Positions 49,444 to 58,061 of a DNA stretch of 64,000 bases are shown piece by piece (position 1 is the stretch's first letter; the number at the start of each line of letters is the position of its first letter). Origin of the DNA: CAVSRC01 sp963762605 (lineage in GTDB: Bacteria; Pseudomonadota; Alphaproteobacteria; Rhizobiales; Kaistiaceae); NCBI GenBank assembly GCA_963762605.1, contig CAVXLJ010000018.1, positions 186,001-250,000 of the forward strand. The letters are read 5' to 3'. Both the position numbers and the translations under genes were made by a program. Below the pieces are notes generated by a model. The model ran no database searches. It was not told the DNA's origin and saw only the letters and a program-made list of their open reading frames with translations.

Positions 49444-50145
49444 TTATGCAACGATTTGCAGGCTGCCGTTCACCGCGATCTCGTTCCGGTCGATCCGGCA
49501 GCCATAGGCGATCGCCTCGACGTTTACCGCGCGGGCCTTGGCGAAAGCGGCCGCATAGGTCGGGTCGATGTCGGCGGCGAGCCGGAAGGTCGTGCAATCG
49601 CTGCGCTGGACGAGATAGAGCATCACCGCCCGGTGCCCGGCAGCGACCATATCGGACAACTCACCGAGATGCTTGGTGCCGCGCTGGGTGACCGAATCGG
49701 GGAATTCGGCAAGCGGCGGTTTCCGCGCCAGGTGGACGTTCTTGACCTCGACATAGGCGTCCGGGCGGCCTTCGGCGGAGAGCAGCAGGTCGATGCGTGA
49801 ATTGCGGCCGTAGCGCACCTCGCGGCGGATCGTTCCGTAGCCGGCAAGCTCGGCAATGGTGCCGGCGGCGATCGCCTCTTCCGCCAGCCGGTTGGGATGG
49901 GCGGTGTTGATGCCGACCCAGCCACCATCGGCCTCGACCAGCTCCCAGGAGAGCGGCAGCTTGCGGGTCTTGCTCGCCGAGCGCGACAGCAGCACCCGCA
50001 TGCCGGGCTCGGCCAGCCCGGTCATGGCACCGGGATTGGCGCAATGGACGGTGGTCACGGTGCCGTCGGCCAGCTCCACATCGGCGAGGAAGCGCTTGTA
50101 GCGGCGGATGAGCCGGGCCTCGATGAGCGGGGCGGGGAAGCGCAT
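49444..50145 (-). CDS. sfsA: SfsA family DNA/RNA-binding protein (sugar fermentation stimulation)
   Basis: A 233-residue protein matching SfsA: RRYKRFLADVELADGTVTTVHCANPGAM, GWVGINTAHPNRLAEEA, and SRIDLLLSAEGRPDAYVEVKNVHL, the latter an OB-fold plus PD-(D/E)xK nuclease-like core (D and E-x-K visible). SfsA is a nucleic-acid-binding protein of uncertain physiological role. It is encoded 36 bp upstream of map on the same strand. Confidence 0.92.
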   Translation of the reverse strand: MRFPAPLIEARLIRRYKRFLADVELADGTVTTVHCANPGAMTGLAEPGMRVLLSRSASKTRKLPLSWELVEADGGWVGINTAHPNRLAEEAIAAGTIAELAGYGTIRREVRYGRNSRIDLLLSAEGRPDAYVEVKNVHLARKPPLAEFPDSVTQRGTKHLGELSDMVAAGHRAVMLYLVQRSDCTTFRLAADIDPTYAAAFAKARAVNVEAIAYGCRIDRNEIAVNGSLQIVA

Positions 50146-50149
50146 GTCC

Positions 50150-51415
50150 TCAGGCGTGGCCGAAGATCATGCGGTCGATGAAGGCGTTGCGGAACTTGCC
50201 GGCCGGATCATGAGCGTTGAGAAGGTCCTTGAAAGCGTCAAGCCTGGCGTAGCGGGACCGCACGGTCTCCGGGTCCATCGCGAACAGCTTGCCCCAGTGG
50301 GGGATCGGGTCGAATGGCGCCAGAACCTCCTCCAAGCCGGGGAGCAGCTTCATGATGGAGGTCTGGTCGGGATTGAAGGAGAAATGGAAGGCAACCGAGG
50401 GCCGGCCGTTGCACGGGCTCAGCCACAGGTCGTCGGCGGCAATGGTGCGGATTTCCGAAACCATCAGAAGCGGCGAGAGATGCCGGCCCCATTGGTGCAG
50501 GGCCTTGATGGCCGCCACGGCGTGGGTGCTCGCGACGAAATATTCGGCCTGATAGTCGCCGCCGCCAGCGGGCACGGAATCGATGCGGAAATGGGGCAGG
50601 CGGTCATAGGAGGGCCCGATGAAACCCATCTGCTCGGTGCAGTTGATCGCGTCGGCGCCCGGCACCGGATGGAGCTTGTCGGTCGCCGGCGCGGCGCCGA
50701 AGAAGGGCCGCACCGCGGAGAAGGGCGAGTCGGTCTCGGCGCGGCTCTTGACCCACACCTGCTCGAAGACATCGCCCTGCCAGCCGGTGAAGAGGCTGAC
50801 GCTGTAGCCGGCGGCCATGATCTCATCGAAGTTGGCGGCGAGCGTTGCGAGCGGCAGGTCGCAATAGACGTTCTGGCGCATGGCGAAGGATGGCACGAGG
50901 TCGAGCGTCAGCCGGGTGACGACACCGAGCGCCCCGAGATTGACCACCGCTCCGGGGAAGACCTCGGGATTCTCGTCACGCGAGAGGCTGACGAGGTTTC
51001 CCTCGGCGTTGATGAAATCGATCGCCGCGACGCCGGTTGCCAGGTTGCCGAGTGCCGACCCCGAGCCATGGGTGGCGGTGGCGCAGGCGCCGGCAATGGT
51101 GATGTGAGGCAGCGAGGCGAGGTTGTGGAGGGCATGGCCGCGTTCATGCAGCCACGGGCAGATATCGCCGTAACGGGCGCCGCCCTGAACGACGACCTGG
51201 CGTTGGGCGCTGTCGAGCCAAACGACGCCCCGCAGGTGTTCGAGCGAGAGCTGGGTGTCCGGCGTATCGGCGATGTCGTTGAAGCAGTGGCGCGAGCCGA
51301 CGACGCGCACTCGGTCGGCGTTGGTGACGGCCTCTTGCGCCTCCGCAACCGTCTTCGGTGCCACCAGACGCGCCGCGCCGTAAGTCAGATTCCCGGCCCA
51401 ATTCGTTCGGGACAT
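50150..51415 (-). CDS. FAD-dependent aldonolactone/alditol oxidase-like protein
   Basis: A 421-residue oxidoreductase of the VAO/PCMH family with a C-terminal D-arabinono-1,4-lactone-oxidase domain. The motif VVGSRHCFNDIAD at residues 38-50 contains H43, the position that carries covalent FAD in alditol oxidase. The FAD-binding GGARYGDICPWLHERGHALHNLASLPHITIAGACATATHGSG region (shown in part: ATATHGSG) is intact. The ATG at 51415 was chosen since GAGGGG lies about 9 nt upstream. It is followed 4 nt later by sfsA. Probable substrate: a polyol or sugar lactone. Confidence 0.88.
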   Translation of the reverse strand: MSRTNWAGNLTYGAARLVAPKTVAEAQEAVTNADRVRVVGSRHCFNDIADTPDTQLSLEHLRGVVWLDSAQRQVVVQGGARYGDICPWLHERGHALHNLASLPHITIAGACATATHGSGSALGNLATGVAAIDFINAEGNLVSLSRDENPEVFPGAVVNLGALGVVTRLTLDLVPSFAMRQNVYCDLPLATLAANFDEIMAAGYSVSLFTGWQGDVFEQVWVKSRAETDSPFSAVRPFFGAAPATDKLHPVPGADAINCTEQMGFIGPSYDRLPHFRIDSVPAGGGDYQAEYFVASTHAVAAIKALHQWGRHLSPLLMVSEIRTIAADDLWLSPCNGRPSVAFHFSFNPDQTSIMKLLPGLEEVLAPFDPIPHWGKLFAMDPETVRSRYARLDAFKDLLNAHDPAGKFRNAFIDRMIFGHA

Positions 51416-51493
51416 AACGTTATTCCCCTCTGACATATCGCTTGCGCACCGTAGCACGCCGGCGTTGTCCAGAAAGGCTGTCAGTTATGCCGG

Positions 51494-52846
51494 TTACAGA
51501 GCCGGGCTGTGGACGCGGGTCGAGGTGGCGAGATAGGCGTCAAAGGTCGCCGCCACGGCGCGCGCCAGTCCTTGTGCGTCGGGCGCGATCTCGATCACGC
51601 CGTCTTCGTGGTGGACGATGCCGTCGGCCGCCATGTCGTCAATACGGGCGAGCGCCTCGACCAGCTCGCTGACAGCGCGGCCGTGGCGGCGGCAGACGTC
51701 GTCCACGTCGACGCGGAAATCACACATCAGTCGCTCGATCAGGTCGGCGCGCAGCCGGTCATCGTCGGAGAGCGCATAGCCCTTGACCGTCGCGAGGCCG
51801 CCGGCGGTAATCATCTGGGAATAGCCGCGCACCACCGGGTCGTTCTGAACATAGCCCTGCGGCAGGCGACCGATGGCGGACGCTCCGAGCCCGATCAATA
51901 GGTCAGCCGGATCAGTGGTATAGCCTTGGAAGTTACGGTGGAGGCGGCCGTCCGCCTGAGCCAATGCCAGGCTGTCGTCGGGGTGGGCATAGTGGTCGAT
52001 GCCGATCTGGCGATAGCCGGCGGCGATCAGTGTCGCGGCGATGGCTTCGGCCTGGGCGTTGCGCTCTTCGCCGCCGGGCAGCGTTGCCTCGTCGATGCGG
52101 CGCTGGTGCTTCTTGAAGCTCGGTACATGGGCGTAGCCGAAGACGGCAACCCGGTCTGGCTTGAGCGCCAGGCACTCGGTCACCGTCGCCACCGAGGAAG
52201 CGACGGTCTCGTGCGGCAGGCCGTAGATGAGGTCGAGGTTGATGCCCGCGATGCCCGCCGCGCGCAACCAGGCAACGGCATCGGCTGTCTGCTGGTAGCT
52301 CTGCACCCGGTTGATCGCCTTCTGCACGACCGGGTCGAGGCTCTGTACGCCGAGGCTGGCGCGGTTGATCCCGGTTTCGGCGAGCGCCGCCACCATGTCA
52401 CGGGTGAGCGTGCGCGGGTCGATCTCGATGGCGCGTTCGGCGCTGCCGCGGAAATCGAAGGTTTCGTGAAGGAGCGCCATCAGCTCACGGAACAGCTTCG
52501 GCGCCATGATGGTCGGCGTACCGCCGCCGAAATGCAGATGGACGACCGGCAGCTTCTTGCCGAGGTGTTGCCCGACGCGCGCGACTTCGGCTTTCAGCAG
52601 TTCGCCATAGGCGGCCACCGGCTCGTCGCGCAGCGTCACCGCCGTGTTGCAACCGCAATACCAGCACATGCGGCGGCAGAAGGGGACGTGGACATAAAGC
52701 GAAGCGGGCATGCCGGCGGGCGTTTCCGCCAGCCATCCGGCATAGGTGTCGGGCCCGATCGCCGGGCTGAAATGCGGCGCGGTCGGGTAGCTGGTGTAGC
52801 GCGGCAGGCGCTGGTCGGCGTAGCGGGCAATCAGGTCGGGTCGCAT
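51494..52846 (-). CDS. hemN: oxygen-independent coproporphyrinogen III oxidase HemN
   Basis: A 450-residue radical-SAM enzyme converting coproporphyrinogen III to protoporphyrinogen IX in haem synthesis without oxygen. The cluster-binding cysteines are C57, C61, C64 and C66 in CRRMCWYCGC, with GGGTPTIM downstream and the N-terminal PRYTSYPTAPHFS. A FixK/FNR-type dyad lies 35 bp upstream of the start, pointing to oxygen-limitation control. No strong ribosome-binding site precedes the ATG at 52846. Confidence 0.95.
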   Translation of the reverse strand: MRPDLIARYADQRLPRYTSYPTAPHFSPAIGPDTYAGWLAETPAGMPASLYVHVPFCRRMCWYCGCNTAVTLRDEPVAAYGELLKAEVARVGQHLGKKLPVVHLHFGGGTPTIMAPKLFRELMALLHETFDFRGSAERAIEIDPRTLTRDMVAALAETGINRASLGVQSLDPVVQKAINRVQSYQQTADAVAWLRAAGIAGINLDLIYGLPHETVASSVATVTECLALKPDRVAVFGYAHVPSFKKHQRRIDEATLPGGEERNAQAEAIAATLIAAGYRQIGIDHYAHPDDSLALAQADGRLHRNFQGYTTDPADLLIGLGASAIGRLPQGYVQNDPVVRGYSQMITAGGLATVKGYALSDDDRLRADLIERLMCDFRVDVDDVCRRHGRAVSELVEALARIDDMAADGIVHHEDGVIEIAPDAQGLARAVAATFDAYLATSTRVHSPAL

Positions 52847-52880
52847 CGGGGAACTGAACCGGCCTTGGAGGCAAGCCGCC

Positions 52881-52894
52881 TTGCGCTAGCGCAA
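52881..52894 (-). promoter_or_regulatory. FixK/FNR-type binding site upstream of hemN
   Basis: TTGCGCTAGCGCAA is a perfect 14-bp palindrome that fits the TTG(A/C)-N6-(T/G)CAA pattern of rhizobial FixK2/FnrL boxes (here TTGC-N6-GCAA). Its centre is 41 bp upstream of the hemN ATG. If it acts as a standard class II activator site (centre at -41.5), transcription would begin at or next to the start codon. Confidence 0.7.
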
Positions 52895-52998
52895 ATTGCT
52901 TGAACTCATTCCAAATCGGGCCAGGTCACCCCGCATGCCCGCTTGAGGGGGCGGGGCGGCCGGTGTAAACGACGCTCCTTCCTCACAAGGGGGCAGGC

Positions 52999-53757
52999 AT
53001 GGCTGACGCATCGGCGGGGGACATCGTCACCGCCGCCATTCTGGTCATCGGCGACGAGATCCTGTCCGGCCGGACCAAGGACAGGAACATCGGCACCATC
53101 GCCGAAACCATGACCGCCATCGGTATCGAGGTGCGCGAGGTGCGGGTCGTGCCCGACGTCGAGGCGGAGATCGTGGCGGCGCTCAATGCGCTCAGGGCCC
53201 GCTACACCCATGTCTTCACCACCGGCGGTATCGGTCCCACGCATGACGATATCACCGCCGATGCCGTCGCCAGGGCCTTCGGTGTAACCATCGACGTCGA
53301 TCCGCGCGCCGTCGCCTTATTGTTGGAACGCATCCCCAAGGCCGAGCTCAACGAGGCGCGACTCAGAATGGCGCGCATTCCCGACGGCGCCACGCTGATC
53401 GAGAATTCGATCTCCAAGGCGCCGGGTTTCTCGATCGGCAACGTCCATGTCATGGCGGGTGTGCCTTCGATCATGCAGGCGATGCTCGAGGCGCTGGTGC
53501 CGCGGCTGAAGACCGGCAAGACGATCCTGTCGCGCTCGATTGCCGCCGGCCTCAAGGAAGGGGACATCGCGAGCGCGTTCGGCGCCGTGCAGCGCGCATT
53601 CCCGGATGTGAGCATGGGCAGCTATCCCAATTTCCAGGAGGGCGTCGGCTTCACCACGACGCTGGTCTTGCGCTCGCGCGACGAAGAACGGCTTGATGCG
53701 GCGGAAGCGGCGGTGAACGCGATGCTGGAAACGGTAAGGGCGCAACGCGCTCTCTAG
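52999..53757 (+). CDS. CinA-like molybdopterin-binding domain protein
   Basis: A 252-residue protein containing only the N-terminal MoaB/Mog-like domain of CinA (TTGGIGPTHDDIT motif at residues 73-85, PGFSIGNVHVMAGVP later) without the C-terminal nicotinamide-mononucleotide deamidase domain. Such short CinA-like proteins are common in Alphaproteobacteria; the function is unproven. It is divergent from hemN and 18 nt upstream of gpt. Confidence 0.9.
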   Translation: MADASAGDIVTAAILVIGDEILSGRTKDRNIGTIAETMTAIGIEVREVRVVPDVEAEIVAALNALRARYTHVFTTGGIGPTHDDITADAVARAFGVTIDVDPRAVALLLERIPKAELNEARLRMARIPDGATLIENSISKAPGFSIGNVHVMAGVPSIMQAMLEALVPRLKTGKTILSRSIAAGLKEGDIASAFGAVQRAFPDVSMGSYPNFQEGVGFTTTLVLRSRDEERLDAAEAAVNAMLETVRAQRAL

Positions 53758-53775
53758 AACAGGGAAAAGAGAAAC

Positions 53776-54288
53776 ATGTCGGACGTACGGCCACCGGACA
53801 AGGCGTTCCCGGTCTCGTGGGACCAGTTCCATCGCGATGCCCGCGCTCTGTCGTGGCGGCTGTCGGGCCAGGGCAAGTGGCAGGCGATCGTCTGCGTCAC
53901 CCGCGGCGGTCTGGTGCCGGCGGCGATCATCGCCCGCGAGCTCGGCATCAGGCTGATCGAGACGGTGTGTGTCGCCTCCTATCACGACTACCGGGATCAG
54001 GGCGGTCTGGAGATCATCAAGCCGGTCGGCAAGGACATCGTCGATCTCGCCGAGGGCAAGGGCGCCGGCGTGCTGGTGATCGACGATCTGGTCGACACGG
54101 GCAAGACGGCCCGGGTGGTGCGCGAGATGGTGCCCAGGTGCCACTACGCCACCATGTATGCCAAGCCTGCCGGACGCCCGCTGGTCGATACCTTCATCAC
54201 CGAGGTCAGCCAGGACACCTGGATCTATTTCCCCTGGGACATGGGCTATTCGTTCCAGCCGCCGATCGCTCAGGACACGGCCGGTTGA
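53776..54288 (+). CDS. gpt: xanthine phosphoribosyltransferase
   Basis: A 170-residue purine-salvage enzyme that makes XMP (and GMP) from PRPP and the free base. It has the PRPP motif VLVIDDLVDTGKT, the base-binding loop region VTRGGLVPAAIIARELG and IYFPWDMGYSFQPP near the C terminus, which is the Gpt signature. It follows the CinA-like gene by 18 nt, probably in one transcript. Confidence 0.95.
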   Translation: MSDVRPPDKAFPVSWDQFHRDARALSWRLSGQGKWQAIVCVTRGGLVPAAIIARELGIRLIETVCVASYHDYRDQGGLEIIKPVGKDIVDLAEGKGAGVLVIDDLVDTGKTARVVREMVPRCHYATMYAKPAGRPLVDTFITEVSQDTWIYFPWDMGYSFQPPIAQDTAG

Positions 54289-54392
54289 GCCCGGGCTGCG
54301 CCTGACCTGTATCAAGGCACCGCCGTTCCGGGGTCGCTTATCCTGCCGGCGTGGCGAGGTCGGTCGCTGCTTCGCCCGCAGGGAGGCCGGAG

Positions 54393-54842
54393 ATGCGCCG
54401 CGAGGCCTTTTTCTGGTGGCTTTGGCTGGTCGTCGTCTCGGGCGGCGTGGTGGCGGCCGGTCTCGTCATGGTGCTGATGCCGGCCCTCACGCGGCGGCTG
54501 TTCAGCCTGCTGGTCTTTGCCTCACCTGAGACGATCGACGGATTCGGCGCGCTGCCCGCGCGCTATGTCGCCTTGGCCCACGGCGTCCTCGGCGCGGTGA
54601 TGGTCGGCTGGGGCGCGGCGTTGCTCGTCGTGTTGTTCGGCTCGTTCCGACGCGGCGCGCGAGAGGCCTGGTCGATCGTTGCCGTGTCCGTGGCGGCATG
54701 GTTCGTTCCCGATACGGCCCTGTCGCTGGCGACCGGCTTCTGGCAGAATGCCGTGCTCAATGTCGTGGTCGCCGCCCTGTATATTGTGCCTCTCGCCGCC
54801 ACCTGGTCGGCGTGCGACCGGCGGCCGGATGGATTGACCTGA
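54393..54842 (+). CDS. four-helix membrane protein, unknown function
   Basis: A 149-residue hydrophobic protein with four predicted helices (about residues 4-26, 54-76, 86-102 and 114-136). No family is recognised. The ATG at 54393 is preceded by GGGAGG about 6 nt upstream; a start at 54351 in the same frame lacks this. Its TGA stop overlaps by one base the ATG of the DUF4336 gene, so the two are translationally coupled. Confidence 0.65.
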   Translation: MRREAFFWWLWLVVVSGGVVAAGLVMVLMPALTRRLFSLLVFASPETIDGFGALPARYVALAHGVLGAVMVGWGAALLVVLFGSFRRGAREAWSIVAVSVAAWFVPDTALSLATGFWQNAVLNVVVAALYIVPLAATWSACDRRPDGLT

Positions 54843-55538
54843 TGACATTGCTCACTGAATTCGGCCGCGACATCTGGGTGGGCGAGGGGCCGGTGGTGCC
54901 CTTCCTGAGCTTTCCCTATCCGACGCGCATGGTGCTCATGCGGCTCGCCGACGGCGGCCTGTTCGTGTGGTCGCCGATCGCGCTCACGGCAGAGCTCAAG
55001 GCAGCGGTCGACGAAATCGGGCCGGTGCGCGTCCTGGTCTCGCCCAACCTGCTGCACCACCTTTCCTTAGGCCAATGGAAGGCGGCCTACCCGCAGGCGC
55101 GGCTCTATGCCTCGCCGGGCCTCAGGAAGAAGCGCAAGGACCTTGCCTTCGATGCGGACCTGGCCGATGCGCCCGATCTGGTCTGGGCGGCCCAGATCGA
55201 CCAGGTGATGGTCAAGGGCAGTCCGTGGCTGACCGAGGTTGTGTTCTTCCACCGCGCCAGCGGCACGGCGATCTTCACCGACCTCATCGAGAACTTTTCG
55301 CCGGATTGGTTCAAGGGCTGGAAGGGCGTTTGTTGCCCGACTGGACGGCATCGTCCAGCCGCATCCCGGGCCCCCACGCGAATTGCGCTGGAGCTTCCTG
55401 TTCAAGCGCCGGCAGGCGCGGGCCTGCCTGGAGCGTATTCTCGCCTGGCCGATCGAACGGGTCGTCATGGCCCATGGCGACGTGGTGACTGCGGACGGCG
55501 CCGGCTTCGTGCGCAAGGCCTTCGCCTGGCTGCTCTAG
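54842..55538 (+). pseudogene. DUF4336 family protein, interrupted by a +1 frameshift
   Basis: The N-terminal part (MTLLTEFGRDIWVGEGPVV to FSPDWFKGWKG) is read from 54842 and the C-terminal part (ARLDGIVQPHPGPPRELRWSF to AFAWLL) continues in the next frame to a TAG at 55538. Removing one G from the GGG run at 55324-55326 restores a single 231-residue frame with family-like order. The C-terminal half keeps the conserved VVMAHGDVV and AFAWLL elements. DUF4336 proteins resemble metallo-hydrolases but are uncharacterised. Either a genuine recent inactivating insertion or a sequencing error would explain it; the intactness of both halves cannot separate these. Confidence 0.8.
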
Positions 55539-55646
55539 GTGCTCGAGCCGCCCGTCGTCCGCGTCAATCCGCCATTCGGGGGTTATTGTCGCCGGGCCGC
55601 GGGCGTAAACTCCGAGTCCGTTCTGCACCTTTCGAGGAGTTTGTTC

Positions 55647-56495
55647 ATGTCCGCCCATCCTGCTCTCACCCCCGGAAAAAGCGCCGTCGTCACCGGTGGC
55701 GCCAACGGCATCGGTCTGGCCGCCGCCAGGCGCTTCGCGTCCTTCGGCATGAAGGTGGCCATCGCCGATCTCGATCCGGCACAGCTCGATGCGGCGGCGA
55801 GCGAGGTCGCGTCCGCAGCGCCGGGCGGCATGGGCGAGGTCATCACGGTCGTCACCGACGTCAGCAGCAAACAAGCCGTCGAGGCGCTTAAGGAACGCGC
55901 CTATGCCGCCTTCGGTGCGGTCGACGTTCTGATGAACAATGCCGGCCGCGGCGGTGGCGGCGGGCCTTTCGAGAATTACGCGGGCTGGCAGCAGGTTCTG
56001 GGCACCAACCTGTGGGGCGTCATCAACGGCGTGCAGACCTTCGCGCCCGCGATGATCGCGCAGGGCACGCCCGCTGCCATCATCAACACTGGCTCCAAGC
56101 AGGGCATCACCTGTCCGCCCGGCGATACCGCCTACAACGTCTCCAAGGCCGGCATAAAGGTGCTCACCGAGGGCCTGCAGCACGCGCTGCGCAACACGCC
56201 AGACTGCAAGGTCAGCGCCCATCTGCTGGTGCCGGGCTGGACCCACACCGGCCTGACGGCGCGGCAGAAGGAAAAGCCGGCCGGCGCCTGGTGGCCCGAT
56301 CAGGTGATCGACATGCTGGTCGAAGCGATGGAGAAGGGCGACTTCTACATCATCTGCCCGGACAACGAGGTCACCCGCGAAATCGACAACAAGCGCATGG
56401 CGTGGACTATGGGCGACATCACCGAGAACCGCCCGCCGCTGTCGCGCTGGCACCCGGACTACAAGGCGGCGTTCGCAGAATTCCTGAAAGGGTAG
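55647..56495 (+). CDS. SDR family oxidoreductase
   Basis: A 282-residue classical SDR with cofactor loop VTGGANGIGLA at residues 15-25, NNAGRGGGGG mid-protein, and the catalytic Y-x-x-x-K in YNVSKAG. The ATG at 55647 is preceded by GAGGAG seven nt upstream. The C-terminal part (WHPDYKAAFAEFLKG) extends past the usual core. Substrate unknown. It is 108 bp after the frameshifted DUF4336 gene. Confidence 0.9.
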   Translation: MSAHPALTPGKSAVVTGGANGIGLAAARRFASFGMKVAIADLDPAQLDAAASEVASAAPGGMGEVITVVTDVSSKQAVEALKERAYAAFGAVDVLMNNAGRGGGGGPFENYAGWQQVLGTNLWGVINGVQTFAPAMIAQGTPAAIINTGSKQGITCPPGDTAYNVSKAGIKVLTEGLQHALRNTPDCKVSAHLLVPGWTHTGLTARQKEKPAGAWWPDQVIDMLVEAMEKGDFYIICPDNEVTREIDNKRMAWTMGDITENRPPLSRWHPDYKAAFAEFLKG

Positions 56496-56517
56496 ATTCG
56501 GCGGTGCAGCTTGGTCA

Positions 56518-56538
56518 CCTCTCCCCGCCGGGGAGAGG
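56518..56538. terminator. palindrome in a convergent gap, probable bidirectional terminator or dispersed repeat
   Basis: CCTCTCCCCG and CGGGGAGAGG are perfect complements around a single central C. It lies between convergent SDR and Fsr-type genes. Similar CCTCTCCCCG palindromes are scattered through rhizobial intergenic DNA, so it may be a repeat unit rather than a dedicated terminator; there is no T-tract on either side. Confidence 0.45.
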
Positions 56539-56578
56539 GAACGATGACGACAACCGCCTCGTCTTGATCGCGTTTTGC

Positions 56579-57817
56579 CTATCCCCGCTTTGCCTTCCGC
56601 AATCCGCTCTCGATGTTGGGCAGGAAGACGGTGATCAGCCCGATCGCCGGCAGGAAGGCGCAGACCTGATAGACGAACTCGATCGATGTGCGGTCGGCAA
56701 GCTCGCCCAGCGCCGCGGCGCCGACCGCCGCCAGGCCGAAGGCGAGGCCGAAGAAGACGCCAGAGATCATGCCGGTACGGCCAGGCACCAGTTCCTGCGC
56801 GTAGACGACGATCGCCGGGAAGGCGGAGGCGAGCCCGATGCCGATGGGTACCGTGAGGATCACCGTCCACAGCAGGTTCACATGCGGCAGGATCAGCGTG
56901 AACGGCAGGATGCCGAGGATTGACGCCCAGATCACGTATTTGCGGCCAAAGCGATCGCCGAGCGGCCCGCCGATCAGCGTGCCGGCGGCAAACGAGAACA
57001 GGAAGACGAAGAGCAGGACCTGCCCGGTCTGCACCGACAGGTGATAGCGGTCGATCAGGAAGAAGATGTAATAGCTGCGGATGCTCTCCAGATAGAAGAA
57101 CTTGGAGAAGACCAGCGCGCCCAGCACGACCAGCGAGATCAGCACGCGGGCGCGGCTGAGATCGGGTCGCGCCGGCGGCACGATCAGGTGCGGCCGGCGG
57201 GTCGTCGCATCGAAGTGGTTCTGCCGGTACCAGGTGCTGACCGCCCACAGGACGGCGATGGCGATCATCGCCAGGATCGAGAACCAGGCGATGCTGCCGC
57301 GCCCGTCTGGCACGACGATGGCGGCGGCGAGCAGTGGCCCGATGGCGGCGCCGATATTGCCGCCGACCTGGAAGATCGACTGGGCGAAGCCGTGGCGGCC
57401 GCCGGATGCCAGCCGCGCCAGCCGCGAGGATTCGGGGTGGAAGACAGACGAGCCGGTTCCGACCAGCCCGGCGGCGAGCAGGATGACGCCGTAGGTCGGC
57501 GCCACCGAAAGCAGGAGCAGCCCGAAGAAACTGAAGCCCATGCCGACGGGCAGCGAATAGGGCTGCGGGTGGCGGTCGGTGTAGATGCCGATGAAGGGCT
57601 GGAGCAGCGAGGCGGTGAGCTGGAAGGTGAAGGTGATGAGGCCGATCTGGCCGTAATCGAGCGCGAAGGACTGCTTGATCAGCGGGTAGATGGCCGGCAG
57701 TAGCGACTGGATGGTGTCGTTGAGGAGGTGCGAAACGCTGAGACCGATGAGCACCGCGAAGGCGGTCGTCTCGGCACCACGATCGGTCAGTCCGCTGCCT
57801 TGTGCCGGCGCGTTCAC
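56579..57817 (-). CDS. MFS exporter of the fosmidomycin-resistance (Fsr) type
   Basis: A 412-residue transporter with 12 predicted helices. The opening LIGLSVSHLLNDTIQSLLPAIYPLI and the segment FHPESSRLARLASGGRHGFAQSIFQVGGN (shown in part) are the hallmarks of the Fsr subfamily, which exports fosmidomycin and related compounds. The loop GPLGDRFGRKYVI is the second MFS motif. A GTG at 57817 is preceded by GGAGG about 10 nt upstream; a GTG at 57859 is a longer alternative. It is downstream of, and on the same strand as, the PadR gene, so it may be that regulator's target. Confidence 0.88.
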   Translation of the reverse strand: MNAPAQGSGLTDRGAETTAFAVLIGLSVSHLLNDTIQSLLPAIYPLIKQSFALDYGQIGLITFTFQLTASLLQPFIGIYTDRHPQPYSLPVGMGFSFFGLLLLSVAPTYGVILLAAGLVGTGSSVFHPESSRLARLASGGRHGFAQSIFQVGGNIGAAIGPLLAAAIVVPDGRGSIAWFSILAMIAIAVLWAVSTWYRQNHFDATTRRPHLIVPPARPDLSRARVLISLVVLGALVFSKFFYLESIRSYYIFFLIDRYHLSVQTGQVLLFVFLFSFAAGTLIGGPLGDRFGRKYVIWASILGILPFTLILPHVNLLWTVILTVPIGIGLASAFPAIVVYAQELVPGRTGMISGVFFGLAFGLAAVGAAALGELADRTSIEFVYQVCAFLPAIGLITVFLPNIESGLRKAKRG

Positions 57818-57938
57818 GGGCTCTCGTCCTCCGGAGAATGGGTCACGCCGTGGGACCACGGCGGGCGCGGACTATGCACCGGAATCGGCCGTCCGGCCAA
57901 GACGGGGTATGGGCGCGTGGTGGCGGGGCAGAAATGCC

Positions 57939-57971
57939 AAGCCCGCCGCCTTGGGGGGAGGCGACGGGCTT
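57939..57971 (-). terminator. hairpin after the PadR gene, possible terminator
   Basis: AAGCCCGCCGCC (57939-57950) pairs with GGCGACGGGCTT (57960-57971) with one mismatch across a 9-nt loop. It sits between padR and the Fsr-type gene. No long T-run follows on the minus strand. Confidence 0.4.
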
Positions 57972-58061
57972 GCGGGGGCTCGGCTGGGAGGAGAGCCGGG
58001 GGATCGTAGCCGAGATCGATGTCGTCGGTGGGCTTGGTGGCCGGTCGGCCGGCGGATGTCT

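Noticed and set aside
56518..56538. Palindrome as evidence of a mobile element
   Set aside because: It has no terminal repeats or transposase nearby; an isolated palindrome in a convergent gap is better explained as a terminator or common intergenic repeat.
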